A stretch of DNA of 45,570 nucleotides from Halomicronema sp. CCY15110 (GCF_016888165.1 NZ_JACSWC010000428.1:1-45570), one strand, 5' to 3'; positions 16,055 to 27,684 are shown, counted from the first letter of the stretch. The notes: a model not told the origin generated them from the letters alone. Translations and numbers: made by a program.

Positions 16055-17548
16055 CTAAAAGAAGTTGGCGGCCCGATCGCGGATCTCGTCCAGATCTGCG
16101 GGCTGCATCTTGTCGAGATTGGCCAGGATGAAATTCATGCGCCCTTGGGATTTCAGCTTGTCGCGGTGGCGATCGAGAAAGTCCCAGTAGAAGAAGTTGA
16201 AGGGGCAGGCATCGTCGCCCGTTTTCGCTTTGTGGTTGTAGCGGCAGCCCTTGCAGTAATCGCTCATGCGGTTTACGTAGTTGGCTGAGGCGGAATAGGG
16301 TTTTGAGGCGAGCACGCCACCATCGGCAAAGAGACCCATGCCGAGCACATTTGTCTGCATCACCCAGTCGTAGGCATCGATAAACGCGGCGTGAAACCAG
16401 TTTTCGACTTCCTGAGGGTTGAGTCCGGCGATGAGGGCAAAGTTGGCGAGGATCATCAGCCGCTGAATGTGGTGTCCGTAGCCCGTGCGCTGCACTTGGT
16501 CGATGACCTGATGCAGACAATTCATGTCGGTGTCGCCCGTCCAGAAAAAGTCGGGCAAGGGGCGATCGTGGTCAAAGAAATTGCGATCGCAGTAGTCTTC
16601 ATCCACGTACCAATAGAGACCGCGCATGTATTCGCGCCAGCCCATCACCTGCCGAATGAAGCCTTCCACACTGTTCAGCGGCAAATCCTGTTCGTGATAC
16701 GCCCGCTCGACAGCCTCAATCACTTCTAACGGTTGGAGCAGACCCAGGTTGAGATAAGGCGACAGCAGCGCGTGCCACATCGTATCTTCGCCCGTCACCA
16801 TGGCGTCTTGATACGGGCCGAAGGTATTGAGGCGCGTGGCGATGAAATGGTCGAGCACTTGCAGCGCCTGGTCGCGGGTCACGGCCCAGGGAAACGGCTT
16901 AACCTCACCAAAGGTGGGAAAGTCGGCATTTTGCACCGCTGAGATCGCGGCTTGGGTGATCTCGTCCGGCTCGAAGGTCAGCGGTTCGGGAGTGTCAAGC
17001 TGGCCCTTCGGCGGTTTGCGATTTTCTTTATCAAAATTCCACTGACCGCCAACGGGTTCGCCGCCCGCCATCAGCACATTCAGTTCTTTGCGCCCGGCCC
17101 GATAAAAGCTTTCCATCAGCAGGCTTTTGCGATCGCTGGCCCACGCCTTGAAGCCGTCCACACTCCAGAGAAAATGATTGTTGGGGATGATTTCGAGATC
17201 ACAGGGCAGGTCGAGAGTTTGCAAAAAGGTGAGGAAAGGGCGATCGCTGGGCTCCATCACCTGCAAAGTCGTAATGTCTTGATCCTCAATCCACTGGCGT
17301 AGCGGAGTTTCAAAATCTTTGGCAAGTTCATAACTCACCGTCCATCCCGCTGCTTGCAGTTCTGCGGCAAAGTGACGCATGGCTGACCAAACGAGCACGA
17401 GTTTTTGGGCGTGGTAGCGGCGCTGTTGCACATGCTGGCGGGACTCGATCATGAGCACTGGGGTCTCGGCTTGGTGCTCGTTCCGCTGGGCTAAGGCGGC
17501 CTGTCCCGCGTAGAGTTGATCGCCCAGTACCCAAACGCCCGTCGTCAT
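16055..17548 (-). CDS. FeS-type bacterial cryptochrome/photolyase (PhrB-like, (6-4) photolyase family)
   Basis: A 497-residue flavoprotein of the deoxyribodipyrimidine photolyase-related family. It opens with TTGVWVLGDQLY, and the antenna domain occupies about 1-170. The catalytic alpha-helical FAD domain follows, with VMGWREYMRGLYW and GYGHHIQRLMILANFAL. Four cysteines, C344, C432, C435 and C448, have spacings (88, 3, 13) identical to the 4Fe-4S ligands known from Agrobacterium PhrB. The enzyme repairs UV-induced (6-4) photoproducts using blue light. It is not a class I CPD photolyase. The gene diverges from the DUF928 gene. Confidence 0.9.
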   Translation of the reverse strand: MTTGVWVLGDQLYAGQAALAQRNEHQAETPVLMIESRQHVQQRRYHAQKLVLVWSAMRHFAAELQAAGWTVSYELAKDFETPLRQWIEDQDITTLQVMEPSDRPFLTFLQTLDLPCDLEIIPNNHFLWSVDGFKAWASDRKSLLMESFYRAGRKELNVLMAGGEPVGGQWNFDKENRKPPKGQLDTPEPLTFEPDEITQAAISAVQNADFPTFGEVKPFPWAVTRDQALQVLDHFIATRLNTFGPYQDAMVTGEDTMWHALLSPYLNLGLLQPLEVIEAVERAYHEQDLPLNSVEGFIRQVMGWREYMRGLYWYVDEDYCDRNFFDHDRPLPDFFWTGDTDMNCLHQVIDQVQRTGYGHHIQRLMILANFALIAGLNPQEVENWFHAAFIDAYDWVMQTNVLGMGLFADGGVLASKPYSASANYVNRMSDYCKGCRYNHKAKTGDDACPFNFFYWDFLDRHRDKLKSQGRMNFILANLDKMQPADLDEIRDRAANFF

Positions 17549-17829
17549 GGTGCCGCCTCATGGTGAATGCTTTAAGTATTTTGACGACTTTTGGCGATCG
17601 CTGCCGACGTCTCCTTCGTCTTCTCACGAGGGGTTGGGGACATCGGCGGGTTCGCCATGGTGCTGTAGCAGCCTGGAGGAATCACACGATCGCCTGCACT
17701 CTCCAGCAATCACTCAATCTCAACTCAAGTGTGATCTTTTACGGATTCTTGATCGGCAAACTTGAAGTAGCCAGTATTGTGCAGATATCAGGGGCGCTCT
17801 TTTGTTTTCAGTCGTTACTTGTCAGACTT

Positions 17830-18546
17830 ATGAAACTTTTTGACGTGCTCTGCCCATCCATGGTCAAACTATTGCCTTGGGCACTAGTGCTAGCGAGCGG
17901 TACTGTTGCCTTAGCCGAGCCCTATGTGCCACCGGCGGGTTTGGGAGCGCCAGGGCGGCGCGAAAGTGCGGGCACTCGCGGCTGTGCGTTTGGGAACCCA
18001 GCCAATCTCATCGCGCTGATGCCGACTGAGAATATTGGCCTCACTGCCGAGCCTTATCCTCAGTTTTACTGGTATATGCCACTCAACCAAGCAGAATTTG
18101 TGGAATTGACGTTAGCTCAGGTTGATGCAAACGGTGTGGAGTCGCCTTTTTACACCACACGATTGGACGTCTCCAGTGATGCTGGCATTGTTAGTTTTGA
18201 GGTGCCAGAAAGCGCTGATTTGCCAGTGCTGGAGGCCGGCGATCGCTACCGTTGGCAAGTCGCGGCTTTTTGTAACCCTGCCAATGAAGTTGGCGATTTA
18301 CAAATTGAAGGCTGGGTGGAATATCAGCCCCCCAGCCAAGGTCTGAGTAGTGTGCTCGCCTTAGTTTCTGAGTCCGACCAGGTAAGCCTATATACGCAAA
18401 ATGGCTATTGGTTTGACGCGGTGGATCAGTTGGCGACGCTGCAAACGATGAACCCGAGCGATCGCCGCCTACCAGACCGCTGGGCTGAGCTGCTGAGTTC
18501 CGTTGAGCTCGATGAAATCGTCAACCAACCGCTGACGATGCCTTAG
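17830..18546 (+). CDS. DUF928 domain protein, secreted
   Basis: From the ATG at 17830 the product is 238 residues with a signal peptide (hydrophobic stretch LLPWALVLASGTVALAEP); an ATG at 17860 would give a shorter leader. The mature part has the DUF928 opening PPAGLGAPGRRESAGTRG, then LIALMPTENIGLTAEPYPQFYWYMP, a beta-sandwich-like middle, and YRWQVAAFCNPAN. DUF928 proteins are common in cyanobacteria, frequently near CHAT-domain or adhesin genes; the function is unknown. The open frame reaches back to 17560, but this part is not protein-like. Confidence 0.85.
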   Translation: MKLFDVLCPSMVKLLPWALVLASGTVALAEPYVPPAGLGAPGRRESAGTRGCAFGNPANLIALMPTENIGLTAEPYPQFYWYMPLNQAEFVELTLAQVDANGVESPFYTTRLDVSSDAGIVSFEVPESADLPVLEAGDRYRWQVAAFCNPANEVGDLQIEGWVEYQPPSQGLSSVLALVSESDQVSLYTQNGYWFDAVDQLATLQTMNPSDRRLPDRWAELLSSVELDEIVNQPLTMP

Positions 18547-18564
18547 TTTCTGGCAAGTTTGGCG

Positions 18565-18608
18565 GGCGGCGGTGCCTATCCCAGAGCTGGCAGCCGCCTC
18601 GCTACTTT
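18565..18608 (+). terminator. Possible terminator after the DUF928 gene
   Basis: GGCGGC (18565-18570) with following TGCC can pair with GGCAGCCGCC (18589-18598), and a short T run follows (18605-18608). The stem has an internal mismatch and the T tract is weak. Confidence 0.4.
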
Positions 18609-18770
18609 TGCACAGTGATACCGACACCTAAGAAACGTGAAGATTTCGACCATTGTTGCGATCTCTGATAGCAGGCATAGTATGCCTGGATTAGGCAGCG
18701 GCAACTTAAGCGTTTCCTCTGCGGTGCGATCGCTGCTACTGCTTTGCTTTCGTCTGCGAGGGAAGCCCCC

Positions 18771-19925
18771 ATGTTTGATCATCAAGCCAGTCTGACAGAA
18801 CAGCTCAAAAAGCTCTTAATGCGGGTCAGCCGCCTCGAAGCCGCCCTTGACGTCGATGATCTGGAAGAAGTTGTCCCTGAGACAGCGATCGCCAAGCAGT
18901 TTTGCAGCTTGCCCCAAATTCCCAACCGCGAACTCCCCGATGACCTTTCGCCCCATCGGGCGCGGCTCATTCGCTACATCGACAAAAAGTGGATGAATGG
19001 CACCAAGCTCCGCTACTACTTTTTCACGAGCGGTGCCTATGGTGGAGCGATCGAGCAAATCGAAGTCGTCAGAGAAGCGTTTCGCCTTTGGGAGAACGTA
19101 GGCATTGGCCTGACTTTTGAAGAAATCACCAATATCAGTGAAGCAGAAATTCGGATTGGGTTTGAGCGGGGGGTCGGTTCATGGTCCTACGTGGGGCGCG
19201 ATGTTCTGGACATTCCCGGTCAGGCAGAACGCACGATGAACTTCGGCTGGGACTTAACCCGCGATCCGCGCGGTGTAGATACTCCAGTCCACGAAATCGG
19301 CCATACGCTGGGCTTTCCCCATGAGCACCAAAATCCGTTCGCGGGGATTGAGTGGGATGAGGCCGCCGTATATGAATACTTTGGCGGTCCCCCTAACAAC
19401 TGGGCTCGTGAAACGACTTTCTACAATATTCTGCGGAAGTTATCCCAGGGCGAGGTGGGTGGTTCCGAATGGGATCCCGACTCCGTCATGCATTATTCGT
19501 TTCCCAGTGGTTTGATTCTGGAGCCCGAAAAATACCAGCAGGGCATCAGGCCAGCCGGAGGCCTATCGCCTCAAGATATCGAGCAGACCAAACTGTTTTA
19601 CCCCCCGCTCGAAGCCACTTATCCAGAGTTGCAGGTTTTCCGGTCGGCAATGCTGTCGTTGGCCCCCGCCGAACAAAAGAATTTCACCATCCGACCTGAC
19701 GCCACCCGAAGCTATACCATTCAGACCTTTGGCGCTGCCGATACTGTCATGGTGCTCTTTGAAGACCAAAACGGCGATTTGAAATATGTCACTGGCGATG
19801 ACGACAGCGGTACCGATACCAACGCCCGGCTGCGGGTCAGACTGTACAAAGATCGGCAATACGTACTGCGCATTCGTCTCTACTTCAACTATTCTGCCGG
19901 GCAAACCGCCGTGATGATGTGGTGA
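18771..19925 (+). CDS. Astacin-like (M12A) zinc metalloprotease without signal peptide
   Basis: From the ATG at 18771 the protein has 384 residues. A short coiled-coil-like N terminus (about 8-27) precedes a metzincin catalytic domain (about 60-280). The zinc site is HEIGHTLGFPHE with H174, E175, H178 and H184, and the Met-turn is SVMHY at 238-242. The C-terminal ~90 residues form a beta-rich, PPC-like domain (YTIQTFGAADTVMVLFEDQ). No signal peptide or lipobox is visible, unusual for an astacin relative, so it may act in the cytosol, leave by another route, or require the N terminus as a pro-segment. Substrates are unknown. Confidence 0.85.
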   Translation: MFDHQASLTEQLKKLLMRVSRLEAALDVDDLEEVVPETAIAKQFCSLPQIPNRELPDDLSPHRARLIRYIDKKWMNGTKLRYYFFTSGAYGGAIEQIEVVREAFRLWENVGIGLTFEEITNISEAEIRIGFERGVGSWSYVGRDVLDIPGQAERTMNFGWDLTRDPRGVDTPVHEIGHTLGFPHEHQNPFAGIEWDEAAVYEYFGGPPNNWARETTFYNILRKLSQGEVGGSEWDPDSVMHYSFPSGLILEPEKYQQGIRPAGGLSPQDIEQTKLFYPPLEATYPELQVFRSAMLSLAPAEQKNFTIRPDATRSYTIQTFGAADTVMVLFEDQNGDLKYVTGDDDSGTDTNARLRVRLYKDRQYVLRIRLYFNYSAGQTAVMMW

Positions 19926-19973
19926 GATGGCCGCCGGGGGCAGGCTCACCGCCGGGTGGGTGGGGGTGATGCT

Positions 19974-20393
19974 CTATCCTTGAAACGCATTTTCGATATA
20001 TTCCACCAGGGTCAAGGGTGCTTCGCCTGGCGGTGAGTGGTGTAAGCCCGTGGCCAGTTTGCCTTGGCTCACCAGCGCCACATCAAACCGACAGGGCAGG
20101 TCACTGTAGGCGACATATTCGGTCAAAAAAGTTTGCGCACTACGCCAGAGTTTTTGCTGCTTTTGGGGCGTAATGGCGAGTCTGCCGCCTTGATCCAGGC
20201 CTGGGCGGCGGCGGGTTTTGACTTCGACAAACACAACTCCGACATTGGAGTCAACATGTCGGGCCACAAGATCAAGTTCGCCCCAGCGACAGTGCCACTG
20301 CTGGGCGACGATTTCCCACCCCTGTTGGCGCAGCCAGGCCGCGACTAGGGCTTCGCCGCGATCGCCTAGTTGTCGTTTTGCCGTTGTTGGCAT
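19974..20393 (-). CDS. yraN: YraN family protein (UPF0102), nuclease-like fold
   Basis: A 139-residue protein of normal family length. It has the start LGDRGEALVAAWLRQQGW, then GELDLVARHVD and VVFVEVKTRR, giving the Asp and ExK residues of the PD-(D/E)XK-like (restriction-endonuclease-like) fold. The biochemical role remains unsettled. It is downstream of and codirectional with hpt. Confidence 0.9.
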   Translation of the reverse strand: MPTTAKRQLGDRGEALVAAWLRQQGWEIVAQQWHCRWGELDLVARHVDSNVGVVFVEVKTRRRPGLDQGGRLAITPQKQQKLWRSAQTFLTEYVAYSDLPCRFDVALVSQGKLATGLHHSPPGEAPLTLVEYIENAFQG

Positions 20394-20467
20394 CTCTCAT
20401 GTTCCTACGCTAAGACCGATCGCGGTGCGGGCGATAGAACTTCATCGTCGGCCTTGGTCCCATGCCA

Positions 20468-21463
20468 TTAGCCCAACAGGCACGCGATCGGATACAACAC
20501 ATACTCTAAGAAAAAGAGCTGCCAAATGAATTGGTAAAAGTTGGTAAACGTCAGCGGCAGATCGGCGCTCGCGGCTTGATTGGGCATAGCGACCCGATAG
20601 CTACGCCACCAAAACCAGCCCAGCAACGTACTATGAGTCAACCAAATAAAGAGCCAGTTAATGCCGGGAATCAACGGGACGGCAGCCATCATGCCGACAT
20701 AGCAAAGTGTCAACACCAGTCGCGCCACTTGATAAACCCGCGCTTGCCCAAGCTGCACCGTAAAGGTGGTGATATTGAAGCGGCGATCGCCCTCAATATC
20801 GGGGATATCCTTGAAAATGGCGATCACGATGCTGAACACCAGCACGAAGGCTGTCAAGGCCCACATGCGAGCGGGAATCGCCAAAGGCAGCCTGAGTTGA
20901 TGGCTGTAGTGCAGGAATAAGCCCAGATTCACAATGCCCCCGCGCACGGTCAAAATGCAGACCGATGCCCAAAAGGGAAACCGCTTTAAGCGGACAGGCG
21001 GCACTGAGTAGGCTGTGCCAATCATTAAACTCAGTAAAATCGTCGCCAGTAGATACCAGTTGCCTAAGGCCGCTAACAAAATGCTTAGACTGGCGGCAAA
21101 GACGATGATGCTCCAAGCATTGCCGCTCGAAAATTCACCCGAAGCGATCGGCAGCGCCGGTTTGTTGATGCGATCGATCTCGACATCCTCAATCTGATTA
21201 AGCCCAACGATATACACATTGCCCGCTAAACAAGCCAGTAGCGGCAACACCAGCGAAAACGGATTCAAGGCGGGGGTGACACCGCTGTCTTGCACCACCG
21301 TCCAGCTAATGACAAATACCCCGATCACGCTAAGGCTCGTGCCAATGATGGTGTGGGGCCGAGAAAATTTCCAAAAGGCAGCCAACCAGGGCAGCGGCGT
21401 CCGAAACAGACTAAGCTGCTGGACTGGTGCTGGTGTTGCCTGGGGAGAAACGCTTTGACCCAT
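20468..21463 (-). CDS. hpt: Homogentisate phytyltransferase (tocopherol synthesis)
   Basis: A 331-residue UbiA-family prenyltransferase with about eight to nine membrane helices. Prenyl-diphosphate/Mg sites are GLNQIEDVEIDRINKP (NxxxDxxxD-type) and FKDIPDIEGDRRFNI. FWKFSRPHTIIGTSLSV is the typical N-terminal HPT segment. The enzyme condenses homogentisate with phytyl diphosphate to make 2-methyl-6-phytylbenzoquinol, the committed step to tocopherol, in the membrane. Alternatives in the same family (chlorophyll synthase, solanesyl transferase) have different first motifs. The ATG is at 21463. Confidence 0.9.
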   Translation of the reverse strand: MGQSVSPQATPAPVQQLSLFRTPLPWLAAFWKFSRPHTIIGTSLSVIGVFVISWTVVQDSGVTPALNPFSLVLPLLACLAGNVYIVGLNQIEDVEIDRINKPALPIASGEFSSGNAWSIIVFAASLSILLAALGNWYLLATILLSLMIGTAYSVPPVRLKRFPFWASVCILTVRGGIVNLGLFLHYSHQLRLPLAIPARMWALTAFVLVFSIVIAIFKDIPDIEGDRRFNITTFTVQLGQARVYQVARLVLTLCYVGMMAAVPLIPGINWLFIWLTHSTLLGWFWWRSYRVAMPNQAASADLPLTFTNFYQFIWQLFFLEYVLYPIACLLG

Positions 21464-21551
21464 CGCTATGATGCGCTCGTATGAGGTTTCCTGTTTAGAC
21501 TATCGGGTGTGAGGCTCGTCGTGACAAGACTGGGACAAGATATCGGAAAAG

Positions 21552-21860
21552 TTATACCGATGAATCGTCAGGCAGATATTGAATCAGCACGTATGGCTGC
21601 ACAATCAAAGTCTGAAATTGGCGACTGCGATCGCGCTCCCAATCGGCCATTTGCTCGACGGTAGGCTTGGTAATCAGCGCTTCGCTAATCCAGCGCTGCA
21701 CGGAAGTCACGTTATCCGTGGCGACGGCGGCCCCCACCTCGGCCAAGTCTAGGCCCGGATTCACCAAGACGATACTGTCGCGGGCCGCATGAGGTAGCAG
21801 GTTATACCAAGCGGCAGGGCCAATCATTGACTTCAGTTCTTGTTTCAGATCTTGCGTCAT
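21552..21860 (-). CDS. DUF2288 domain protein
   Basis: A small 102-residue protein whose whole length matches the DUF2288 pattern: LGP/IGPAAWYNLLPHA, then VNPGLDLAEVGAAVATDN, VQRWI and the end LIVQPYVLIQYLP. Function unknown; found in cyanobacteria and some proteobacteria. No membrane segment or signal peptide. Confidence 0.85.
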   Translation of the reverse strand: MTQDLKQELKSMIGPAAWYNLLPHAARDSIVLVNPGLDLAEVGAAVATDNVTSVQRWISEALITKPTVEQMADWERDRSRQFQTLIVQPYVLIQYLPDDSSV

Positions 21861-22051
21861 TACCGAGAATATGAATCAGGGAGCCATTGTAACGTGTTGT
21901 GTTGGCACTTTCAGCGTTGCGAGTCCCGTCGCCCCTGCCAGCAAAATTGCGACGGTATACAAGAACCGTAAGATTCACGACAGATCTTTTTTCCAAAAAC
22001 ATTAACAATTGAATATATCCATTAACGCGTTTTGGATAGGGGGGTTGCGGC

Positions 22052-22768
22052 ATGACATTCTCTATCGTGGCCTGGGATCCTTTCACTGGGATGACGGGCG
22101 TGGCTGTGGCTACCAAGCATTTGGCTGTGGGGGCATTGGTGCCCCATGCGAAGGCGGCAGTGGGGGCGATCGCGACTCAAGCCCAAACGAATCCGCTACT
22201 CGGCATCTGGGGCCTGCGCCTGCTCGAAAGTCGCAAGGCGGCTCAAGCTGATTCAGTCAATATTCCCGTGGCGGACGTGCTTGACGTGTTGCTACAAAAC
22301 GACGAAGAGCGTGATTATCGGCAGCTTCACTTAGTCGATCATCAGGGCCATACCACCGCTTGGACGGGGCAGCACTGCACCGACTGGGCTGGGCATTTTA
22401 CGTTTCCGAATTTTTCTGTCGCAGGCAACATGCTGGTGGGTGAGCAGGTGCTGCACGCCATGGCTGAAACCTTCCGCAATAATCCTTCTCTGAGCTTTTC
22501 GGAACGGTTGTTGTGTGCGCTGGAAGCCGGGGATTTGGCGGGCGGCGATAAGCGCGGCAAGCAATCCGCAGCGCTGTATGTGGTGCAGGATGACTTCTAT
22601 CCCTATTTGGATCTCCGGGTCGATAATAATCCTGAGCCCATTGTGGAACTGCGTACTCTGTTCGTCGAAGCGCACAAGGACTATTACCAATCTTTCCGCC
22701 AAACCATGCCGTCTCATAAGCAGCGGCCCTTCAAAATCGAGCCGATCTGGACTCGCAAAGTGGTGTAG
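22052..22768 (+). CDS. DUF1028 family protein, Ntn-hydrolase-like
   Basis: A 238-residue protein with the DUF1028 opening MTFSIVAWDPFTGMTGVAVA, then ATQAQTNPLLGIWGL, NFSVAGNMLVGEQVLHAMA and GGDKRGKQSAALYVV. The family has an Ntn-hydrolase-like fold; its substrates are unknown, though some members carry a peptidoglycan-binding domain. A strong purine-rich Shine-Dalgarno (AGGGGGG, 22037-22043) precedes the ATG at 22052. Confidence 0.88.
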   Translation: MTFSIVAWDPFTGMTGVAVATKHLAVGALVPHAKAAVGAIATQAQTNPLLGIWGLRLLESRKAAQADSVNIPVADVLDVLLQNDEERDYRQLHLVDHQGHTTAWTGQHCTDWAGHFTFPNFSVAGNMLVGEQVLHAMAETFRNNPSLSFSERLLCALEAGDLAGGDKRGKQSAALYVVQDDFYPYLDLRVDNNPEPIVELRTLFVEAHKDYYQSFRQTMPSHKQRPFKIEPIWTRKVV

Positions 22769-22876
22769 CTAGCGCCGGACTGCGATCGCGCCTCGTTCTG
22801 CCATCCAGTGGGTAAAGCGTTGTGCTAAAGATGTTTCGGCCAGCCGCTGAGGTGTTAAAACTGGCCGTAGCTGGTT

Positions 22877-23881
22877 GTGGATAAGGGTGTGGAAAAGCAG
22901 CAGTTTCGGATTGGCACGTTTAACCTCAATAATTTAGTGCTGCCTGAGGTGGAGTACTACCACGGCGAGTGTTACTCAAGCGCTGACTATCACCAGAAGG
23001 TGGCCTGGACGGCACGCCAGCTAGACCGTATGCAGGTCGATCTGGTGGGGTTTCAAGAAATCTTTCAGGAGCAGGCGTTAGCGGAAGTGCTGGCAGCTAC
23101 CGATAGCGCCAAGCAGCATCAGCTGGTGATGGCGGCAGGCATTGGTAACGGGCCTGGGGTGGCGCTGGCGACGAGGTTTCCCGTTTTGGGGCAGCGAGTT
23201 TACATCGATTTTCCGCCGGAGAGTTGGCTGAGTGTGGATGCGGAAAAAGCTCGCATTCCGCTCACTTCGTTTTCGCATCCGGTGTTGGCGGTGGATGTGG
23301 AGTTGCCGAATGGCACGCACTGCACGGTGTTTGTGGTGCATTTGAAATCGAAGCGACCGATGATGTTCCGTAATGTCGATCGCACTGACCCGGTAGAAAT
23401 CGCGAAGGGGCAAGCGCGATCGCTGATCCGCCGGGCAGCCGAAGCCACGGCTCTGCGCTACATCTTGATGGAAAAGTTACGCGATCGCCGCTATCCCGTC
23501 ATTGTGATGGGGGATGTGAACGATAACCACACATCAGTGACGACTCAGCTCGTAACGGGGCAGCCGCCATGGGAATGCTGGCCGTTTCGAAAAAAGGTGC
23601 CCGTTTGGGACACGCTGCTGTATCAGGTCAAAGATATTCAGGCCCGGCTGGGCTACGGCGACCACTACTACACCCACATTCACAACGGTCACTACGACAG
23701 CTTGGATCACATCATGGTGAGCGAAGAATTTGCCCCGCGCAACCGCAACCACATTGGTCAGGTGATTTACGTCTCGGTTTACAATGACCACTTGTTTGAC
23801 CAAACCTTGCTGGATGACCAGATCGAGCCGTGGAAGTCGGATCACGGTCAGGTGGTGGCGACGATCGCGTTAGATGATTAG
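22877..23881 (+). CDS. Endonuclease/exonuclease/phosphatase (EEP) family protein
   Basis: A 334-residue protein with the EEP catalytic set: RIGTFNLNNL (metal-site Asn), VGFQEIF (Glu), VVHLKSKRP (His), VMGDVNDNHTS (Asp-Asn pair), YDSLDHIMVS (Asp-His) and SDHGQVVA (terminal Asp-His). The start is a GTG at 22877; a second GTG at 22889 is possible. Substrate could be nucleic acid, phospholipid or an inositol-type phosphoester; the motifs do not discriminate. No signal peptide. Confidence 0.87.
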   Translation: MDKGVEKQQFRIGTFNLNNLVLPEVEYYHGECYSSADYHQKVAWTARQLDRMQVDLVGFQEIFQEQALAEVLAATDSAKQHQLVMAAGIGNGPGVALATRFPVLGQRVYIDFPPESWLSVDAEKARIPLTSFSHPVLAVDVELPNGTHCTVFVVHLKSKRPMMFRNVDRTDPVEIAKGQARSLIRRAAEATALRYILMEKLRDRRYPVIVMGDVNDNHTSVTTQLVTGQPPWECWPFRKKVPVWDTLLYQVKDIQARLGYGDHYYTHIHNGHYDSLDHIMVSEEFAPRNRNHIGQVIYVSVYNDHLFDQTLLDDQIEPWKSDHGQVVATIALDD

Positions 23882-23954
23882 TGCTAGCGCTGCCGTGCTA
23901 TCCGGCGATGCGGATTAGTGCGGCCCGGCAAATGCCCTTGTTTTGCGAACTGTC

Positions 23955-24461
23955 ATGACCGATCACTCTGCCCAGTTGCGTCCGACCACGCCCGCCAATT
24001 TAGAGTTTGTGCTGTCAGCGGAGGCCACTGCCCATGCATCAGGGTTTGTACAACTGTGGACGCGCGATCGCCATTTGCAAACCTTGGATGATCCCAACGC
24101 AGGCCACTGGATCATCGAAGACACAACGACTCATAAACGGGTGGGGTACGTGATTTTGTTAGGGCTGCAAGACCCCCACCAGTGCCTGCTGCTCAAGCGC
24201 ATCGTGATTACGCAAACGGGTAAAGGCTATGGTCGCTCGGTTCTCATGCAGGTGCTTGATAAAGCCTTTAACGAATTTGCGGCCCATCGCATTTGGCTCG
24301 ATGTGATGGAAGATAATCACCGCGCGCGATCGCTGTATCGCAGTTTGGGCTTTGTGGAAGAGGGCTGCCTGCGGGAGAGCGTGAAAATGGGTGAGCAGTT
24401 TAAGTCGCAGTGGCTGATGTCGATGTTGCGATCGGAGTTTGTGGCGCGATCGTCGCCCTGA
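23955..24461 (+). CDS. GNAT family N-acetyltransferase
   Basis: From the ATG at 23955 the protein is 168 residues, the standard single GNAT domain. Beta 4 is LLLKRIVITQ, the acetyl-CoA pyrophosphate loop follows as TGKGYGRSVLMQVL, then HRIWLDVMEDNHRARSLYRSLGFVEEG. The pattern resembles RimJ/SpeG-type acetyltransferases. Acceptor unknown. It converges on acnA, with an inverted repeat between the two genes. Confidence 0.87.
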   Translation: MTDHSAQLRPTTPANLEFVLSAEATAHASGFVQLWTRDRHLQTLDDPNAGHWIIEDTTTHKRVGYVILLGLQDPHQCLLLKRIVITQTGKGYGRSVLMQVLDKAFNEFAAHRIWLDVMEDNHRARSLYRSLGFVEEGCLRESVKMGEQFKSQWLMSMLRSEFVARSSP

Positions 24462-24477
24462 CTCACCGCTAGAGATC

Positions 24478-24544
24478 AAAACCCCGGTTTCTAGGCAGGA
24501 ACCGGCACATATGCCAGTGTCCAGAATTCAGAAACCGGGGTTTT
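24478..24544. repeat. Perfect 15-base inverted repeat between convergent genes (bidirectional terminator or REP-like)
   Basis: AAAACCCCGGTTTCT at 24478-24492 is the exact inverse of AGAAACCGGGGTTTT at 24530-24544, with a 37-base spacer. Each arm ends in a run of A or T, so transcripts from either direction end in T's after the stem. It lies precisely between the stops of the GNAT gene (24461) and acnA (24553). Confidence 0.75.
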
Positions 24545-24552
24545 CTACAGAT

Positions 24553-27258
<2,706 letters not shown>

Positions 27259-27360
27259 CTCATTGAAAAAACCTGTAGGCATCATTATGCCAAGCTAAAC
27301 GATTCTACAGCTTGCGTTGAGACTGGCTGGTAGGAAATGTTGCAGTCCAGAGCCCCATCA

Positions 27361-27420
27361 GGGGACGGTTCCCTTGATCATGTCCCAGCGCTTGGATGCA
27401 GCCGACAGGGAACCGTCTCC
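27361..27420. repeat. Imperfect 14-base inverted repeat downstream of the kinase fragment
   Basis: GGGGACGGTTCCCT (27361-27374) and AGGGAACCGTCTCC (27407-27420) are inverse copies with one mismatch and a 32-base spacer. It sits 36 bases beyond the stop of the truncated kinase and may be a terminator or the scar of a small mobile repeat. Confidence 0.55.
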
Positions 27421-27456
27421 TCTGCACCGACGAAAAATGGCTGGGAGCAGTTGGGA

Positions 27457-27684
27457 TTAGCGTTGAGCAGGCGTTTGGTCGTCTAACACCCGCGCCTCGC
27501 GCTCAAACAGTTCCAGCTTTTTCCAATCACTTGGCCCCTTGAGGGACAATTCCTTCAGCGCCACTTGTCGCCCGGTAAAGGCATCTTCGGCGCGATAGGT
27601 GATGCCGCTGCCGCCGCGCCCCAACACGTCCATGATTTTGTAGCGGGATTGAACTAAGGTGCCGATGGGCTGGATGTCGTGCAT
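27457..27684 (-). pseudogene. Serine/threonine protein kinase fragment, N-lobe only
   Basis: From the ATG at 27684 the product is 75 residues (112 from an upstream ATG at 27795). It carries the Gly-rich loop at 22-27 (GRGGSG), the ATP-contacting Lys44 in VALKE and the start of helix C (FEREARVL, 60-67). The typical continuation with HxD, DFG and the activation loop is missing: the frame ends after eight unrelated residues, and I find no catalytic-loop motif in the following 150 bases. It is therefore probably the remnant of a cyanobacterial Pkn2-type kinase. It diverges from the gene at 27883. Confidence 0.75.
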
